Part shown: positions 33,691 through 45,334 of the stretch, piece by piece
Layout: each line of letters starts with the position of its first letter
How positions within the stretch are numbered: the first letter of the stretch is position 1
Assembly (NCBI GenBank): GCA_006176705.1
Contig: QRFJ01004958.1
Span: forward strand, 1 to 64,000
Length of the DNA: 64,000 nt
DNA from: Cocos nucifera
Taxonomy: Eukaryota; Streptophyta; Magnoliopsida; Arecales; Arecaceae
Direction of reading: 5' to 3'
The notes under the pieces: model-generated
What the model was told of the DNA's origin: nothing
Databases searched by the model: none
The model's input: the letters and a program-made list of their open reading frames with translations, nothing else
Made by a program: the position numbers and the translations under genes

Positions 33691-33875
33691 CAGAGATAGA
33701 GAGGCTTATGTTGAGGTCTTCATATTCTTCGGCCTTCGTCGTCAGAGCATCCCGTTGGGTCCCATTCAACTATCGTCACTACCTAGAGTGGAGAGCTAAA
33801 GGGAGCTTAAGACTGAGGAGAGCATAAGCCTTGGATGGGGTTTTAGCTAGGACTCCTTTATATATATATATTAGA
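33691..33875 (-). promoter_or_regulatory. Possible promoter and first exon of an unknown transcript
   Basis: On the minus strand a TATATATATATA run (33858-33870) is followed by AAAGGAGTCCTAGC and about 150 bp of more GC-balanced, leader-like sequence. The first ATG opens only a seven-codon frame. Composition differs from the AT-rich surroundings, but nothing downstream is recognisable as a gene. Weak call. Confidence 0.2.
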
Positions 33876-35040
33876 ATTTGAGATGAATTTAGAATTTAAA
33901 ATTAAAATTTATTTGGATGTATATGTTGTTGAAGCTATAATTGCACTTAGACATGCATCATTAACATGAAAAAATATAGTTTTATAGCATTGAATTTAAG
34001 TATGATAACATCTAAAGTAAAAATAGTGTAAATATAAATAGGTTGCTGGATTTGTATATAAACATGAAATGTAATAAGTAGAAGTCACTGATTAATCAAA
34101 GTTTGTTGTATAAAAGACTTGAAAAAAATATAAATATTAATGATTGCAAGCCATATTTTTTAAAATATTATCGGAGGTGCCCAATAAATAGCATGTAGAA
34201 TACATTATGGACATTTAATTTGTCCTAAACATAAACCAATTTGTAATGTTGGCATGGCTTACCAAAGAGGCATTTGCTTCCGAAAGTTGATGATCAAGAA
34301 AAGGCTCCTTTTTTTCTTTAGCAATTCCATTCTCAAATATTATGACCCACCTGGCCAAAATTGAAATCATTAACTACTTGATGTTTCCATTAAGATCACT
34401 GCTATAGTCAACACATGATGTAATGAATATAAATCAAACCAAAATATTCAATATGATTTATAAAGAAAAAAGAAAATAATTATCCACGCTACTTCTGAAG
34501 ATAATATGGCATTTTGGATAGGTGGCAAGCTCAATGCAAATAATATTGAAGTGGATCTAAATCAAGGGGGAAGGCTGGTGCTGGTAACGATAGGAAGGCA
34601 ACGGCGGAGACCGACAGAAAGTGGCAGCAAGAAAAGTAGGAAAGAGATGAGCATTTGTGAGGATTTGGGAAGGGTTTGAAGAAAAAAATTACCACTACTG
34701 AAAAAAGCCCACCCGATTGAGACTCCTAAGACTGGAAAAGGTAGAGAAAAAAAGCAGAGAAAAACACATGAAAAATCAACGAAAACAAAGAAAAGGTGGA
34801 GATATTAAAAGGCAAGGAAAAGATTGATCAATTTTATTTCTTTTTTCCTTTTCGGAGAGGATGTTGCTGGTGGTTTCGAACTCCATATACAGTTATAAAA
34901 AAATTATACAGCAACCCCCCCATACCACTCACCAGCAATCCCTGTCAGGTAGCCCCCACATCGTTATCATGATAACAAAGCCCCATAAATTGAAAATTAT
35001 GTAGCCAATGAAGAATCCTTTTGATTAGAAACCCCCAAAC
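33876..35040. other. AT-rich stretch with one purine-rich repeat module
   Basis: Mostly AT-rich without genes. At about 34560-34700 lies a purine-rich module (GGGGGAAGGCTGGTGCTGGT) related to the degenerate repeats at 35810-36400. Confidence 0.5.
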
Positions 35041-35044
35041 CATA

Positions 35045-35830
35045 CAAAATATCATGCTTCTACTAAGATTAAGCTCTCAAAACCTCAAGGGACCAACTGA
35101 CACCATCACAACTCACACGAAATCCCATATACTTCAAGAAAAAACCCAATCGGAGCTTAGGAAACCCCTCTAATCTCTCTTAAGTGCTCTCCTTTTCTAT
35201 AGATGTCTAAAAAATATAATGAAATAAAAAGAAAAAGAAGTGAAAAGGAAAAAAAATGATCATCTATGTGGCGAAAGGGTTAAATTTTTTCCATCTTTCC
35301 TTAGTTTTCATTAATTTTTCCTACATTTTCCCCTATTTTACCCATCCTCAAGAGTCCCAACTAGGTGGGAGGCTTGGAGCAGCCGAATAGGGAAGTCAAG
35401 ATGATGGTTGGGGTTTTGTGTTGCTTTGTCTTATGTTCCCCTGCTTGTCCTCTACTTTTCCCATCCTCAAGAGCTTCAACCGGATGGGAGGATTGGCAAA
35501 ATATCATGCTTCTACCAAGATTAAGCTCTCAAAACCTCAAAGGACCAACTCACGCAAAATCCCACATACTTCACCCAAAAAAAACTATTCAAAACTAAAA
35601 AACCTCTCTAATCTCTCTTGACTACTCTCCCTTCCCATAGATCTCTAAGAAGAAAAGGAAGGAAAAGAAAGAAAAAGAAAAAACTCTTTGTTTTTGTTGG
35701 TTTTTCCTTCCCTTATTTTTCCCTTTTTTTCCATCCCCATAAGCCCCAACTAGATGGGAGGCTTGCAATGACCGAATAGGGAAGCTTGGATGATGGCTGG
35801 GTTTTTGTGTTGAGGGAGATTGGAGGGGAA
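35045..35830. repeat. Two-copy tandem duplication, period about 452 bp
   Basis: CAAAATATCATGCTTCTAC starts at 35045 and again at 35497, each followed by similar sequence (AGATTAAGCTCTCAAAACCT, then CTCTAATCTCTCTT, then a TAGATGGGAGGCTTG-type end). Copies have diverged by substitutions and indels. Frames across them are low-complexity and not taken as genes. Confidence 0.75.
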
Positions 35831-36451
35831 GGCCACCGTCGATAATGATAGGAAGGAAGGTGATGGTGGAGATCAGCAGGAGGTGGCGGTGAGCAGAGTA
35901 GGGAGGTGGGACCACCATCTCTTTTTTGAAGATCCTTAGGAAGGAAAGCACTTGAGGGAGACTAGAGTGGCAGAGACCGATAGGAGGAGGTGGGCATCTA
36001 CGATGGCTTGAAGAAAAAAAATGAAAATGCTATTGGAGAAAAAAAAAATGGAGGGGAAGGAGAGCACCTGAGGAAGATCGGAAGGGAAGATCAATGCCAG
36101 TGATGATGGGGAGGAAGGTGATGGTAGAGACCGATGGCAGATGGTGGTGAGAAGAGAATGAAGAAGATTGGAAAGAAATCCATGGGAAGGATAGCACATA
36201 AGGGAGATTCGAGCGGGAAGCTCGATGCCAGTGATCATGGGGAGGTCGGTGATGACAGAGACCAATGAGAGGGGGCAGCAAGGAGAGTAGGAAGATGGGG
36301 AGGATGGCAATGGAAAAGATCCATAGGAGGTGGCTGCGAGGAGAGATGGGAGATGGTGCATGTCTGTGAGGGTCCTAGAGGGCTCGGAAAGGGCTCGAAG
36401 AGGGAGGAAAAAGCGCTCGCAAAGGGCAAAAAAAATATTGTAGGGAGTTTG
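35810..36451. repeat. Purine-rich degenerate tandem repeats
   Basis: Modules with the pattern GGGAGATTnGAnnGGAAG then ATGATGGGGAGGAAGGTGAT and AGAGACCGAT recur near 35815, 36070 and 36192, with partial copies between. The minus frames at 35622-35951 and 35936-36361 are proline/serine/histidine-rich readings of this repeat and show no domain. Possibly the edge of an unidentified transposon. Confidence 0.6.
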
Positions 36452-39330
36452 TGAAGGAAATAGTGCAGGATTTTAGGCATGCTTTTCGAAACTTTTTCAA
36501 ACTAATATGCAGTGGAAGTATTAGATTAATCTAATATTAACCTATACATGCAATGATCTAATCATAAAATCCTATACTAGGATCGAGACATGCTTATATG
36601 AATAAGAAATAGTGAATGCATATAGATTAGTAAATCTTATCTACTAACCTACTCGTGTTCAGAACATGATACTTGTGTACGGGTAGATGATCTCCATAAT
36701 CTAAAATCGCTGAGAAGAACCTCCTCGCATCGTGATATAGCGCATGATCATCCGGCCTCTATGGATAGTCCACATGGAGCTTCTGGTCTTGATCAGCTCC
36801 ACCGGAGTGCTAGCTCCTCATCGAAGCTTTCGACTGTCGATTTGATCGACCATCTTCTCTCGATCTCTAGGATACTCCTAAAGATCAAAAGACACAAATA
36901 GAAGAATGACAAGTCAGTGTGAAAATTTTCATGCAGATTGGATGCTCATAGCACTCAATCTCACCATCCGAGCCCTAGGTCAAAATTCCAAAGCCTCCCA
37001 CACCCGAAACCCTAGAGTCCCCACTCTCAGATTTTTTTTTTGTTACCAACAAGTGATCTCACATCCCATAGAATCTCATGCCACACTCTTTAATTTTTGA
37101 GAGACTCTTTCTCAGATAGGGCTCACGCACATATTTAAAACCTTTTTTTAAAATGTGCGTAAGTAAAGAAAAGAAAAGAGGATGTGGCGCAAGAACTCTC
37201 TTTGTTTGACTTTTTTCACACCCAAATGGATGCGCCCCAACTCTAGAAATCTCTCTCATGAAGCCTTTCTCTCCCTCATGCATGCCCAGATATTATCCTC
37301 TTTTATTGGCAACACTCAGTGAAATTTGCGCATGGAAGGGATAAGGAGAGGTAGTTGAACTTGTTTCAACCAAACAATTGAATTCAAAATTCAAATGGAC
37401 CTTTCATCCACTTCCATTGCCCACCCCACAAGAGAAACATGCAGAAGACCTTTTCATCTACATGCCCTCTATCAGAAATTGCCAAAAATATGTGTGACAA
37501 TACTCATGGGGCATGGAGAATGGATAAGGTTGAGAGGTTGGATTGGTTCTAACCTCCAACCATTTTAAGTTGAATTCAAAATTCAACGTAATTTGAATCA
37601 GTCCAACTCTTAGATCAGGTCAAGGAGAGAAAGAATAGAAGCACCAACTCTACTCCAAGCATGAGAAAACTCACGCACATTCATAATGTGCATGGAGAAA
37701 ACATGGGTCAAAGAGTCAAGGTACTAGGTGCAAGGGATATTTAAATTCAAATATTTGAACTTGTCAAAATTGGTTATGTCCAAACCCATTTGTCCAAAAT
37801 CAATTAGACAAAGATAAACCCAATCAAATTAGGCTTAATCCAATTTAATTAAAATATAATTGAATTAAAAATTAGTTAAGTTCAGGTTCTGATCAAATTA
37901 GGATAAAATCTTTCATAGTGATTAGGTCAGCTCATAATCTAATTGGGTGAATGTGCATGGAGAAAACATGGGTCAAAGAGTCAAGGTACTAGGCGCAAGG
38001 GATATTTAAATTCAAATATTTGAACTTGTCCGAATTGGTTATGTCCAAATCCATTTGTCCAAAATCAATTAGACAAAGATAAATCCAATCAAATTAGGCT
38101 TAATCTAATTTAATTAAAATATAATTAAATTAAAAATTAATTGAGTCCAGGTCTTGATCAAATCATGATCAAATCTTTCATAGCAATTAGGTCATCTCAT
38201 AATCTAATCGGATCATATCCAATCAAATCAAATTCAATCAGATTTGATCAAATTCTCATCGCTCAATTAAATTGAGCTAATTAGTAATCTAATTGCTAAT
38301 TAATCCTCCAATAATATCAGAGTCTCAATCCAGTGGAACTTAAGAAGGTAGAGTCTCCATCCAATTGGACTCTTGGTCATAAAGTCCCAGTCCAGTGGAA
38401 CTCTTGACCATAGAGTCCCTAACCATTGGAACTCTTGATCAACCATCAGATTAGATAGGAACTTCCTTTATGTGTATATCATAGATTTGAATCCTAAACC
38501 ATAGCACAGGAATCAATTTCTCTAACTAATAATGTGGACCATCTAGCAATGATACTCGACGTCCGGATAGGTTGAATAGTCCTAATGCCAAAATATATAA
38601 CCTGTAGATTATTACATGGTTTTAACTGTCAATTCTCAAAAAGTCATTTACACTGTGAAAAAAGTTTACATTATATTTTATTTATATCCATCATATGGAC
38701 TACTTGACCTAAGATTTTGCTATTGAAATACAGTGACATATTTGCTCCAATACTTAAAGGGATCAATCCCATCTTGACTCATGCACTGCCTAAATAAGTA
38801 CTTAACTATACTCAATAATCTTCCATCATTAAATTAAAAATTTAAGTAGTCTGGTATCAAAATATAGTAAGTTGCTTGAAAGTCACCATGGTGGTTCAGA
38901 TCTAAGGGATACTTATATCCATATCCTCGTGAGCAACTCTTGATAGCAGAGAGCTTTCATAATTGGTTATATCACTCAAATATACCCCTATATTTATCTG
39001 CATCCATCACAGTATCTCCATACTCCTTAGTTAAGAGGACACAACCAATGCATATAGCATGCAACGACTTACACTCGATAAACGTTATCGTACTGAGTAA
39101 TAATAATGTATCATTTGATTGTGAATAGTTTTAGAAATTAAATGATAAATCCTTCTTTATGATTCTAAATAGTCTCAAGAACTTCATCACAAAAGAGTTC
39201 AAACAAAGATGTACAAAAGTGATGAAAAATTAAAATAATAATTTATTCAGTAATAATTCAAGTATAATTTACGATGAGCTCAACCCATCAATAACATTAG
39301 ATGATTGGCTTTAGGATATAATTTTCAACA
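36452..39330 (-). repeat. Copia-3 3' LTR (2879 bp)
   Basis: Starts TGAAGGAAATAG and ends ATTTTCAACA on the plus strand; on the minus strand it begins TGTTGAAAATTATATCC, followed in order by features shared with the plus-oriented LTR at 41758 (TCCTAAAGCCAATCATCTA). It holds a tandem duplication of about 264 bp (37689-38216) and a run of roughly 35-bp AGAGTCCnnnnCCAGTGGAAC repeats (38330-38450). The purine tract just inside (39331-39348) is decayed. Confidence 0.85.
37689..38216. repeat. 264-bp tandem duplication inside Copia-3 LTR
   Basis: GTGCATGGAGAAAACATGGG begins at 37689 and again at 37953; both copies run on through ATTCAAATATTTGAACTTGTC to AATTAGGTCAnCTCATAATC. The join at 48115 falls inside the first unit. 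Confidence 0.85.
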
Positions 39331-41757
39331 ATTCTCATTTAGACTAAAAGTCATTCAAAACAGTATCGAATGCCTATCTTCATTTTTAAATGTCAAACTC
39401 TTTGATTCTGAGAGCTTTAGTAAAAGGGTTGGCCAAGTTATCTTTTTCATCGATCTTCATTCTAAAGCTCAACATCCTTCTCATTTCATGATCTCTCTGC
39501 CAAGATGGTAGCGACGCAGAATATGCTTGCTGCATTGATGTGCCTTCGACTCTGTCACTTCAGCTATGACTCCAATGTTGTCATGGTAAAGTAGAAACCA
39601 GACCATCCAAGAAAAGTATCACTTCCAGCTATCGATGAACTTCGCAGCCACACAACTTCTTTCATAGATATCAGATGCTGCAACAGACTTTGCCTTGCAT
39701 ACAGAATCAACCATAGTATGCTGAAACTCTTCCAATAGACCATTCCACTATTCAGGATAAATACATAACTGACACACTCTTATTGTCATCATGATCTCAC
39801 TAAAAATTGAATCAGTAAATCCTTTCAAGTCAAGGCAATTCCAAAATGAACTAGTTCTTAGTATTTCTAAATACTTTAGGATTGTCTTTACTACCTTCTA
39901 ATGATTCTCACTTAGATTAGACTGATACCTACTCACTACTCCTAGTGAGTATGATATATTCGTCTCGTACACATCATGGCATACATAATAGAATCCACTG
40001 CCGAAGCATATGGTATTCTACTCATATGCTCTCTCTCTAAGTAGTTTCTCAGACAATCCCTTTTTGAGAGAGTAATTCTATTTATTGATAGCCTTTCTAA
40101 TTGACGACTTTCGTATAGTATCGATGTACATAAATTAGGATAATTCAAGCAATCTTTTAAATCTATCTCTTCTCTTCATCTCTAGAATGTAGTAAGCTTC
40201 TCCCAAGTTCTTCATAGAGTGAGATGATAGCCAAACTTTTTATTCCCTGTAGTACAGGAATGTCATTTTTGATTAAAGAAGAATGCACAAAACTATTTAA
40301 TCATAGAAAATTAGCCCAGTTTGTACGCATAAGATTTTTCTTCATTCTAAAGAAGCATACATTTTGACTTCTTATCAAAATGCATGTTTCCAACTCCAAG
40401 AGCCTACTTCAATCCGTAAATAGATCTCTAAAGCTTGCACACTCCACTCTTTTATGGATTGTAAATTTCTCAGACTGTGTCGTATACATCTCTTCATTCA
40501 GCTCTCCATTTAGAAAAGATATCTTCACATCTATTTGCCAAATCTCATAGGCTAGGTATGCTACTATTGCAAGCATAATCCAATTGACTTGGGCATCACC
40601 ACTAGAGAAAATGTCTTATCATAGTCACAATACCATAATATTGATGATATTCCTTGGCAACCAGATAGGCTTTATAAGTCTCCACCTTTCTATCTGCGCT
40701 CTTTTTTCTTTTTGAAAATTTACTTCATCCAATGAATTTTATCCTTCGGGTGGATCAACTAGTGTCCATACACTATTGACCTTCATGGACTCCATTTCAA
40801 ACTTCTTGGCTTCTAACCATATATTAGAGTTAGATCTTTGCATGGCATCTATGTAAGTAATCGGATCCTTGTCATTCTCATTGAGCTAAAATAAGATATC
40901 ACCATCCCAAAATAAAAAATCAAATATATATCCGATTACACGGGTACTCTATCAGACTCCTTAAGGGTACCTCTACACAATGGGCTTTAGATTGATCTTA
41001 TCAAATCTATAGCTCTATAGGTTTCACTATTTTCGGTTCAATAACTTAGTCTTCTTCTCTAAAGAACTTCTTTTTCAAAAGGACTGTCCTATTGCTAACA
41101 AACCCTTCATTCTTTAGCAAGGTAGAAGTAATAACCTCTAGTTTCCTTGGGGTACCCTATGAACAAGTATTTATCAGACCTAGGTCTAAGCTTTTCTACT
41201 TACAAATGTTTAACAAAATCAGACATCCCCAAACTCTAAGGTGAGATGAGTGTCGGCGTACACCCAGTTCCATATCTTATATGGAGTCTTTGCAACTGAC
41301 TTGCTTGAAATATTGTTCAAAATATAACAAGCAATCTCAAGTACATAACCTTAGAAAGAAATTGGCAGACTCGAAAATCCATCATGGATCAAACCATGTC
41401 TAACAGGATTTGATTCCTACTTTAAGACACACCATTATACTATAGTGTTTCAAGAGGGATCCATTAAGAGAGAATCTCATTCTCTCCTAGATATGCCAAA
41501 AATTCATTGAAAAGATATTCACCTTCCTGGTCTGACTAAAGAGTTTTAATATTCTTTCAAGTTATTTTTCTATCTCATTATGATATCATTTGAATATTTC
41601 AAATAAATCAGATTTACTCTTCATAAGATAACCATGCCCATACCTAGATAGGTCATCAATAAATGTAATGAAGTAGTAATACCCCTCTCTAGCATATGTG
41701 TTCATAGGTCTACATATATTAGTATGTACTAGATCCAGAAGATTAGTGGCCCGTTCA
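39331..41757 (-). pseudogene. Copia-3 pol remnant (first copy, indel-ridden)
   Basis: Minus strand. Same sequence as 49735-52246 but about 85 bp shorter overall, with many one- to several-base indels that break frames which are open in the other copy (for example RNase H near 39500-39780). Identifiable are the RNase H end next to the LTR, the RT region near 40140-40900 and the integrase core near 41580-41757. It ends where the plus-oriented LTR begins. The lesions look more like uncorrected read errors than ageing. Confidence 0.8.
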
Positions 41758-44509
41758 TGTTGGGAATTGTATCCTAAAAGCCAATCATCTAGATTGTAGA
41801 TGGTTGAGCTAAATATAATTATACTTAAATTATTAATAAATAAAATTATTATTTTAATCTTTTTATTATTTTATGTATTTTTTTGTAATGAACTCTTCTG
41901 TGATGAAGTCCTTAGGACTATTTAGACTCAACAAAGAAGAATTTATCATTTAGTCCTTAAATATATTCATGATTAAATGATTCGTTGTTACCCAGGACGA
42001 CAACGTATCGAGTGTAGATTGTTGTGTGCCAGAAATGTTGGTTGTCCTCTTAACCAAGAAGTATGGAGATACTGTTATGGCATGCAGGTGAAGTGTAGAG
42101 GTACATTTCATTTGACGTGATCCAACTGTAGAGCTCTCTACTATCAGGAGTTGCTCATGAAGGATATGGGTATAAGTGTCCCTTAGACCTGAGATCACCA
42201 CGGTGACTTACAAGCAACTCATTGCACTTAGGTATCAGACTATCTGAATTTCTAATTTAGTGATAGAAGGCTACTGGATGCAGTCAAGTACTTAGCTTGT
42301 CAGTGTATGAGTCAAAATAGAATTGATTCCTCCAAGTGTTGGAGCAAGTGCATCACTATATTTCAATTTAACAAACCCTCGATCGGGATGGTCCATGTGA
42401 TGGAAATTGAGTTTTGAAATACACTATGGATGAATTTTAGGATTGATAGTAAATCCTAGATCATTCTTTGAGCATCGAGGTCAAGAAGATGAATTATACG
42501 ATAACCATATGCCATAGGTTTGTTATTATTGCATTACAATTTTTTGACCTATCTGGATGTCGAGTACCATTGCTAGATGGTTACATCGATTGATATACAA
42601 AATTAGCTTTTGTGCTATCAGCTAAGGATTCAAACCTATAGGGTCACATATAATAAGAGTTTCTACCTGATCTGATGGCTGATATTGAGTCCTAATGACC
42701 TGAGACTCTATGGTCGAGAGTCCCACTAGACTAGGACTTTCTGACCAAGAGTCCTAGTGGACTAGAACTCTGAGTTCTATTTATTTGGGACTCTCTAATA
42801 AAGAGTTCTACTAGTCTGAAATTCTATGATCTCAAGATCCATTCATTTAGGACACTAGGTTCAAAGAGTTTCCACTGGATTGGAACTTTTTAGGAGTTTC
42901 ATATTATTGGGACTCTGATGCCCGATAACCCACCCGATTGGAATTCTAATATTTTTGAAGGATTAATTAGCAATTTGTTTGCTAATTAGCTTAATTGGAT
43001 GGAGCGATGAAGATTTGATCAAGTCTAATTGAATTTGATTCGATTAAGTTTGACCCGATCAGGTCATAAGATGACCTAATCGCTAAGAAAGATTCAATCC
43101 TGATTTGATCAGAACTTGGATCTATTTAATTTTTAATTTGATTAAAATTTTATTGGTTTGAATTAAGCCTAATTTAATTGGGTTAAACTTGGTCTAATTG
43201 ATTTGGTTGAAACCAATTAGGACCAAGTCAAATGAGATTCGAATTTAAATTCTCCCTAGCGCCCACCATATTTTACTTTTCCACCTTGACCCATGCCCTC
43301 CTCTGAGAAATGAATGTGTGCGCATCCTCTCTTCTGCCTTTGACCTGGTCCAAAGGTTGGACCAGTTCAAACTAAGTTGAATTTTGAATTCAACTTGGTT
43401 GGTTTGAAATTTGAAAAACCTAATCTCTTCCTTATCTATTCTCCATGCCTACCTAAACTTTTTATCATACATTATTTTGGTGATTTCTAATAGAGGGTGA
43501 GTAGAAGGAGATTTTTTCTACTCATCACCCTCTTGGATGAGGCATTGGAAAAGGATAAGACCCCATTTCAATTCAAATACTAGATGTTGGTTGAAACTAG
43601 TTCAAGCAATCTTAACCAATCCACTCCACATGGAATTTCCACTTATTCTTTATGCAATAAATTATGAGAATTTTTGTGCATGAATCTTGAGGGATTACCT
43701 TTCTATGGAAAAAATTTGAAAGTTATTGGGCATTGGTTGTGGGCAAAAAAAATCTTAGAGTAAAGGTGAGCAGAATCCTACAACACTTTATTTTTCCTTC
43801 ATGCCTCTATTCTCTTTGATTTTTGTATCTAAGGATGCCCAATTTTTAGATATGATCTAAATAAGATTTATAGATTCAAAAGTCATCTTTTCATAAAAGC
43901 TTATTTCATAGAAAAACTCCACACATAGAGGGAGCAGGGTTTTTGGGCTGAGTGAAACCCAAGATTTGGAAATCTGGGTTCGGATGGAGAGATCGAGTGC
44001 TGTAAGCATCGGATCGCCACCAAATTTAAAACACCACTTCATCATCCTCCAAAGCACATGTTTTAATTTTTTGGATTATCTAAGAGGTCAGAAAAAAGGT
44101 GATCGATTGGATCGATCATGATCAGCCATTAAAGGTTCCAACGAGGAGCTAGCACTCCAATGGGGCCGATCACGATCAGGAGCTCCGTGTGGACCAACCA
44201 TAGAAGTCGGACATATGTGCAGCTATGGTGTGACACCAGAGCATTATCTAGTGAATTCAGATTATGGTGATCAATTATCTATGCACAAGTATCAAGTTCT
44301 AAACTCATATCGATCAGTAGATTTGATTTGCTGATCGATCATATTTAAATTTTAAATTACATATTAGCATGTCTAGATCTTAAGTAGAACTTAAATTGAT
44401 TAGATCAATGCATATGATATATTAATATTTAATTAATTTTAGTTTTTACTACTTTAATTTCAAAAATATTTTGAAAATGCATGCTAAAAATTTTGCTCGA
44501 TTTCCTTCA
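41758..44509 (+). repeat. Copia-4 5' LTR, plus orientation (first copy, 2752 bp)
   Basis: TGTTGGGAATTGTATCC to CGATTTCCTTCA, followed by a primer site. It interrupts the Copia-3 integrase codons directly after the CATGAACGGGCC stretch. Related to, but clearly diverged from, the Copia-3 LTR, which it faces in opposite orientation. Contains the same kind of 35-bp GGACTCTnnGAGTCC-rich repeats (42690-42930). Nearly identical to 52247-54999. Confidence 0.85.
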
Positions 44510-44510
44510 A

Positions 44511-44522
44511 TGGTATCATAGC
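44511..44522 (+). other. Copia-4 primer-binding site (first copy)
   Basis: TGGTATCATAGC, one base from the usual TGGTATCAGAGC initiator tRNA-Met site, one base after the LTR end. Confidence 0.8.
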
Positions 44523-45149
44523 AACTAGGTTGCTTGACATGTCTAATATATAATTAGAAATTAAATGTTAGTATATTTGATATGTTTAATCTAGATAACT
44601 TAGTAATCAAGAATGAATGAGCCACTAAGTCATCCGATCATAAGGGACAAGTATGGTTTAAAGGCCATCTCCTCCCATTCAGTGGGGATCCCTTATGGCG
44701 GTAGGGGTTGCCACCATGAACTCATTCATTAAGATGAATAGTAAAAAATTTTAATGATTAAAATTATTTTAATTAAAAAATTAAATATGAATGTATTTTA
44801 GATTAAATCTAAAAGGTTGATTCATAGTTTAATTTTTATTATATTTTATTTTCTATTTAAAACTAGAAATAGGTTGTTGTTTGAGAAATGAGCCGATCCA
44901 TTTTTGAAATGAGTCGACCCATTTGAAAAATAAAAAATAAAAATCTTTCAAAATTTTAAAAACTATTTTCAAAATTCCGAACCCTGACCCATCAGCCCAA
45001 AAACATAATTAAAAAAAATAAGTATTGTTCATAGGGTCTAGAATTATAAATTAAGATCCTAAGATAAAATCATAAGACTATGGGTTAAAGGGTTAGATGA
45101 ATTAGGTTCATAAATTGGGTTAGACGTAATATTAGTTAAAGAATGAATT
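44523..45149 (+). other. Copia-4 leader remnant (first copy)
   Basis: Contains GACAAGTATGGTTTAAAGGC and GGGGATCCCTTATGGCGG, related to the leader of Copia-1 read on its own strand. Then AT-rich DNA until SIRE-type codons start. No gene. Confidence 0.65.
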
Positions 45150-45334
45150 AATCTAGGATGAGTTCGAGATGAGCATGATGGGAGAGTTAAATTTTTTTCT
45201 TGGACTTCAAATAAAGCAAAGTGATGTAGGAATCTCCATCAACCAAACAAAATATACAAGGAAGATGCTTAAGAAGTTTGGGATGAAGACCTCAAGACCA
45301 ATTGGCACACCAATGAGTACATCTTGCAAACTTG
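45150..45334 (+). pseudogene. SIRE-type RT fragment (first copy), cut at a jump
   Basis: MSMMGELNFFLGLQIKQSDV and YTRKMLKKFGMKTSRPIGTP match the end of RT in SIRE-type Copia elements. Identical to 55645-55821, then the sequence jumps at 45334/45335 into minus-strand Copia-3 pol. The jump has no LTR end or target duplication. Confidence 0.8.

Noticed and set aside
35622..36361. Two overlapping minus-strand frames of 109 and 141 codons with hydrophobic stretches
   Set aside because: Readings of purine-rich degenerate repeats; no conserved motif and frames disagree between repeat units.
41950..42201. 83-codon minus-strand frame repeated at 52438-52689
   Set aside because: Lies inside the Copia-4 LTR; repeated only because the region is duplicated.
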